Assembly: GCF_024360925.2 (NCBI RefSeq)
Contig: NZ_CP113517.1
Coordinates: forward strand, 496,001-560,000
Reading direction: 5' to 3'
DNA length: 64,000 bases
From: Methylomonas rapida
GTDB taxonomy: Bacteria; Pseudomonadota; Gammaproteobacteria; Methylococcales; Methylomonadaceae
Shown here: positions 61,494-64,000 of the stretch, piece after piece
How positions within the stretch are numbered: the stretch's first letter is position 1
Layout of the letters: every line of letters begins with the position of its first letter
Translations under genes and position numbers: made by a program
Notes under the pieces: generated by a model
Databases searched by the model: none
Told to the model about the DNA's origin: nothing
The model's input: the letters and a program-made list of their open reading frames with translations, nothing else

Positions 61494-61922
61494 ATGAGTA
61501 GCGGTATACCAAATATTCTGAAGCTAGCACCCGTGACTGCCGTAAAAACCGATAATCAAGCAGAGTCTCGCTCATTTTCTACGGAAGGGATGAGCGATCG
61601 CTTAACCGCATCCTCTAATGTTTTGCAAGTTCCTACTGTTAACTTAAAAGAAGTAAAACCCGACGAATCCCAAAAAGTCGATCCGAATTCATCAGATATT
61701 GTGAAAAAAGCGGTGGACGAGGGGAATTCGCTTTTACAAGTAGTTAATCGCAATTTGCAGTTCAAGGTGGACGAAACTACCAAGGAACTTGTGGTTAAAG
61801 TTGTTGACAGCGAGAGCGGTGAATTGGTCAGGCAAATTCCTTCTGAGGAGGTGTTGGCTTTTATTCAGCGCATGCAAGAATTGGAAGGACAGCAAGGTTT
61901 GATGATCCAAGATCGGGCTTAG
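61494..61922 (+). CDS. flaG: Flagellar protein FlaG
   Basis: A 142-residue FlaG protein. A low-complexity hydrophilic N-terminal half is followed by the conserved domain: LLQVVNRNLQFKVDETTKELVVKVVDSESGELVRQIPSEEVL (given in parts; key is VDSESGELVRQIP). FlaG affects filament length in some polar flagellates. It sits between flagellin and fliD as in Pseudomonas and Vibrio. Confidence 0.9.
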   Translation: MSSGIPNILKLAPVTAVKTDNQAESRSFSTEGMSDRLTASSNVLQVPTVNLKEVKPDESQKVDPNSSDIVKKAVDEGNSLLQVVNRNLQFKVDETTKELVVKVVDSESGELVRQIPSEEVLAFIQRMQELEGQQGLMIQDRA

Positions 61923-61948
61923 AATTGTAAATAAGGGTAGGGTGTGTC

Positions 61949-63346
61949 ATGAGTATAGTATCAACAACTGGCCTAGGTAGCGGTATCGATATCAGCTCGC
62001 TGGTGACGCAGCTTGTTAAAGCGGAAGGACAACCGGCACTAAATGCGATTCAACGTCAACAAGATGCCGCTAATGCCCGTCTAAGTGGGCTCGGTACTTT
62101 GAAAAGTGCATTGTCTGATTTTCAGGCAATTGTCACCAAACTCAAGGATGGTAGTTTCTTTAAGACCCATAAATCCACATCCTCTGACGAATCCGTTTTA
62201 AAGGTAACGGCCGGTGCAGGGTCAGTTGCAGGATCTTACGGCATTGAGGTTGTTCAGCTCGCAAAGTCGCAGAAATCAATTACGACTGCTGAGTTTGCAA
62301 ATTCGGCAGAAGTGGTTGGTACTGGTTCTCTTACATTCAGCAGTGGTTCCGGCGCTTCCTTCAATGTGACTGTTGATGCTAGCAATAATTCGTTGGCAAG
62401 TTTGCGGGATGCGATCAATAGTACTGCTGGCAATACCTTTGCAACGGCTAGCATCGTTAATGTCGATAGTACAGAAAATCCGGGTACAACCATATCTAAG
62501 CTCGTCTTGACCGCGAAGAACACAGGGATTGCCAATGCATTTACAGTGACGGGTACCGATGATGATGGTCTTGATGATGGCGCAGGGTTGTCCAGGCTTT
62601 TTACGACACAATTAAGTGCTCAAACAGCGGCCAGTGATGCGGTTATTAAAGTCGATGGTCAAACGGCCACGCGTAGCACCAATTCCATCACGGATGTTAT
62701 CCAAGGGTTAACTTTGGATTTGCAATCGGCAAAAGTGGGAGCCGTTATAAATGCCAATGTCAGTCTTGATAATGAAGCCATTAATAAAACTATTTCCGAC
62801 TTTGTCACGGCTTACAACAAATTGCATACGGTGACCAAGGATTTGGGCAAGTATGGAGGAAGTGCGAATGGCGCGGGAAACGGCGCTTTATTGGGAGATG
62901 CGACCTTGCGCTATGTCACTTCACAAGTTCGGCAAGATGCAAGCAATACTGTCTCTTCAGTGACTGGGAATTACAATTCCTTGGCCATGATAGGTGTCAA
63001 AATTGATAAAGATGGCGTTATGTCCCTAGACAGCACGCAACTTAACAAAGCCTTGAGTGCTGACTTGCAGTCGGTTGGCAATGTGTTTTCATCATCGGAT
63101 GGTGTGGCTACGCGTTTATATGCAAAGGTGGCGAACTTTTTGCAATCTGGCGGGCCTTTAGATAGTCAACAAACTTCTTTGCAGAAACGGTTGTCAGATT
63201 TGGAAGATAGGAAAGCCGACGTGCAAATTAGATTGGACAATCTGCAAAAATCGTTACAAAAGCAATTTTCTGCCATGGATTCAGCAGTTGGTCAGTTTAA
63301 TGCAACGGGTAACTTTTTAAGTAATTGGATCAGTAATTTAAAATAA
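61949..63346 (+). CDS. fliD: Flagellar filament cap protein FliD
   Basis: Filament capping protein (HAP2), 465 residues, which directs flagellin polymerisation at the tip. The N-terminal FliD domain (TGLGSGIDISSLVTQLVKAE) and the C-terminal FliD domain (INKTISDFVTAYNKL, and the end QKQFSAMDSAVGQFNATG) frame a variable middle. A GTGTC-preceded ATG 61949 is used. Exported by the flagellar type III system, probably with help from the FliT-like chaperone at the window end. Confidence 0.93.
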   Translation: MSIVSTTGLGSGIDISSLVTQLVKAEGQPALNAIQRQQDAANARLSGLGTLKSALSDFQAIVTKLKDGSFFKTHKSTSSDESVLKVTAGAGSVAGSYGIEVVQLAKSQKSITTAEFANSAEVVGTGSLTFSSGSGASFNVTVDASNNSLASLRDAINSTAGNTFATASIVNVDSTENPGTTISKLVLTAKNTGIANAFTVTGTDDDGLDDGAGLSRLFTTQLSAQTAASDAVIKVDGQTATRSTNSITDVIQGLTLDLQSAKVGAVINANVSLDNEAINKTISDFVTAYNKLHTVTKDLGKYGGSANGAGNGALLGDATLRYVTSQVRQDASNTVSSVTGNYNSLAMIGVKIDKDGVMSLDSTQLNKALSADLQSVGNVFSSSDGVATRLYAKVANFLQSGGPLDSQQTSLQKRLSDLEDRKADVQIRLDNLQKSLQKQFSAMDSAVGQFNATGNFLSNWISNLK

Positions 63347-63368
63347 ATACTACCAAAAAGAGGTTTTT

Positions 63369-63755
63369 ATGTATGTTTCTGCACATAAAAAAGGCGCTAA
63401 GCAGTATGCTGATGTGCACACTACTAGCAGTCTGGACGAGGAAAACCCACATCGGCTGATTCAAATGCTTATGGAGGGTTTTTTGGCGAGGGTTAATTCC
63501 GCTAAAGGCGCAATGCAACACGGAGATATGGAGGCAAAAAGCATCTTTATATCTAAGGCGATTGGTATAGTCGGTGGTTTGAATGAAGCGCTGGATTTCG
63601 AGCAAGGTGGCGATCTGGCTGCCAATTTGCGCGAATTGTACAACTACATGAATATGCGTCTGCTTCACGCTAGCCAGGAAAATAGTCTAGAAATACTCGA
63701 TGAAGTTGCAGGTTTAATGAAAGATATTAAGGAAGCATGGGATGCCATCGCCTGA
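63369..63755 (+). CDS. fliS: Flagellin export chaperone FliS
   Basis: A 128-residue cytosolic chaperone that binds the C-terminal D0 of flagellin and stops early polymerisation. Family marks are LDEENPHRLIQMLMEGFLARV, FISKAIGIVGGLNEALDFEQGGDLA and LRELYNYMNMRLLHAS. It follows fliD by 22 bases, and its end overlaps the FliT-like gene by 14. Confidence 0.93.
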   Translation: MYVSAHKKGAKQYADVHTTSSLDEENPHRLIQMLMEGFLARVNSAKGAMQHGDMEAKSIFISKAIGIVGGLNEALDFEQGGDLAANLRELYNYMNMRLLHASQENSLEILDEVAGLMKDIKEAWDAIA

Positions 63756-64000
63756 TGGTTTGATTCCTTCTGATTGCAGTTGGATAGAGCAGCAAAAACA
63801 AAAGTTAGAGAGTTTTGCCAATAAAATCGAATCCTGCATCGATAATTCAGAATGGGAAATGCTCTCCGTAACGCTGGAGTCCAGGCAAGAGTTTCTGGAA
63901 AAATTGTTTTTAGATTCGGTTCCCGAAAACTGGCGTTATGCGATGATACAGCTTGCAGAGTCAATTTTGGAGCGGGACAAGTTTTTTCAGGTTAAGGTCG
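63742..64000 (+). CDS. FliT-like flagellar chaperone, 3' end outside window
   Basis: An open frame from ATG 63742 to the window edge (at least 86 codons), beginning MPSPDGLIPSDC. The visible part is helical and charged (KQKLESFANKIESCID, ESRQEFLEKLF). Position directly after fliS fits FliT, the FliD chaperone. Sequence similarity to known FliT is not obvious to me, so the call rests mostly on order and shape. Confidence 0.5.
   Translation, partial: MPSPDGLIPSDCSWIEQQKQKLESFANKIESCIDNSEWEMLSVTLESRQEFLEKLFLDSVPENWRYAMIQLAESILERDKFFQVKV

Noticed and set aside
1..64000. CRISPR arrays, rRNA or tRNA genes, replication origin
   Set aside because: No regularly spaced repeats, rRNA stretches or tRNA cloverleafs were seen on reading the window.

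Overview
The window looks like chromosome from a flagellated gammaproteobacterium, most likely a Methylomonas-type methanotroph. The basis is the gene content: ppiD, phoBR, zapA-6S RNA, ygfB-pepP-ubiH, a lipoprotein-associated TRAP transporter, an exosortase-associated small protein, and a polar-type flagellin-flaG-fliD-fliS-fliT run. No methane-oxidation gene lies in the window, so the genus is inference. Base composition is near half G+C, with an AT-richer stretch at about 51.6-54.7 kb.

Layout. 0-2.4 kb: 3' part of ppiD and an RcnB/CigR-like secreted protein. 2.7-4.8 kb: phoB-phoR behind a probable Pho box. 4.9-7.4 kb: a divergent cytochrome bd-type oxidase pair that keeps its haem ligands but has lost several residues of the canonical proton path and quinol loop. 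7.4-8.1 kb (minus): 6S RNA, zapA and a ZapB-like coiled-coil gene. 8.2-11.8 kb: ygfB, pepP, ubiH, sixA. 11.9-17.2 kb (minus): a DUF5658 membrane protein and a large sensor gene (AmiC-like receptor, PAS, GGDEF, EAL, BLUF) split by an intact ISAs1-type element. 17.2-18.9 kb (minus): thioredoxin-like protein, YgjP-type metallopeptidase, truncated haemoglobin. 19.0-25.9 kb: a BI-1 protein, an RlpA-like protein with a structured leader, and a tight six-gene minus-strand operon joining polyphosphate:AMP phosphotransferase to a TRAP-TatT transporter and SirB2. 26-33.4 kb: two small membrane proteins, tex, a TIGR04073 protein and sbcC. 33.7-38.1 kb: a flavin halogenase-like enzyme, rnk, a MarR regulator, a second DUF5658 protein and unknowns. 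38.6-44.4 kb: an Hsp70-like protein and a SWIM/SNF2 helicase.

44.6-48.5 kb is an accessory block (DUF1640-like, Uma2, DUF29, and an Rpn-type nuclease gene split by a second, apparently identical copy of the same IS), ending in a decayed second copy of the DUF1640-like gene. 48.7-60.5 kb is a one-direction sugar locus: pseB, pseC, pseF, a methyltransferase, an acetolactate-synthase-like ThDP enzyme, an SDR, an ATP-grasp enzyme, a short NeuB-like synthase, a PseG-like protein and a GH57-like protein. It runs directly into the flagellin operon (60.6-64 kb), whose sigma-28 promoter overlaps the last gene's stop codon. The arrangement suggests a nonulosonic acid made for flagellin glycosylation. 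The ThDP/SDR/ATP-grasp trio is not part of textbook pseudaminate synthesis and is the best candidate for new chemistry here.

The main candidates for novelty are that sugar locus, the BLUF-ended c-di-GMP sensor, and the altered cytochrome bd. All calls come from reading the sequence; no database search was run.
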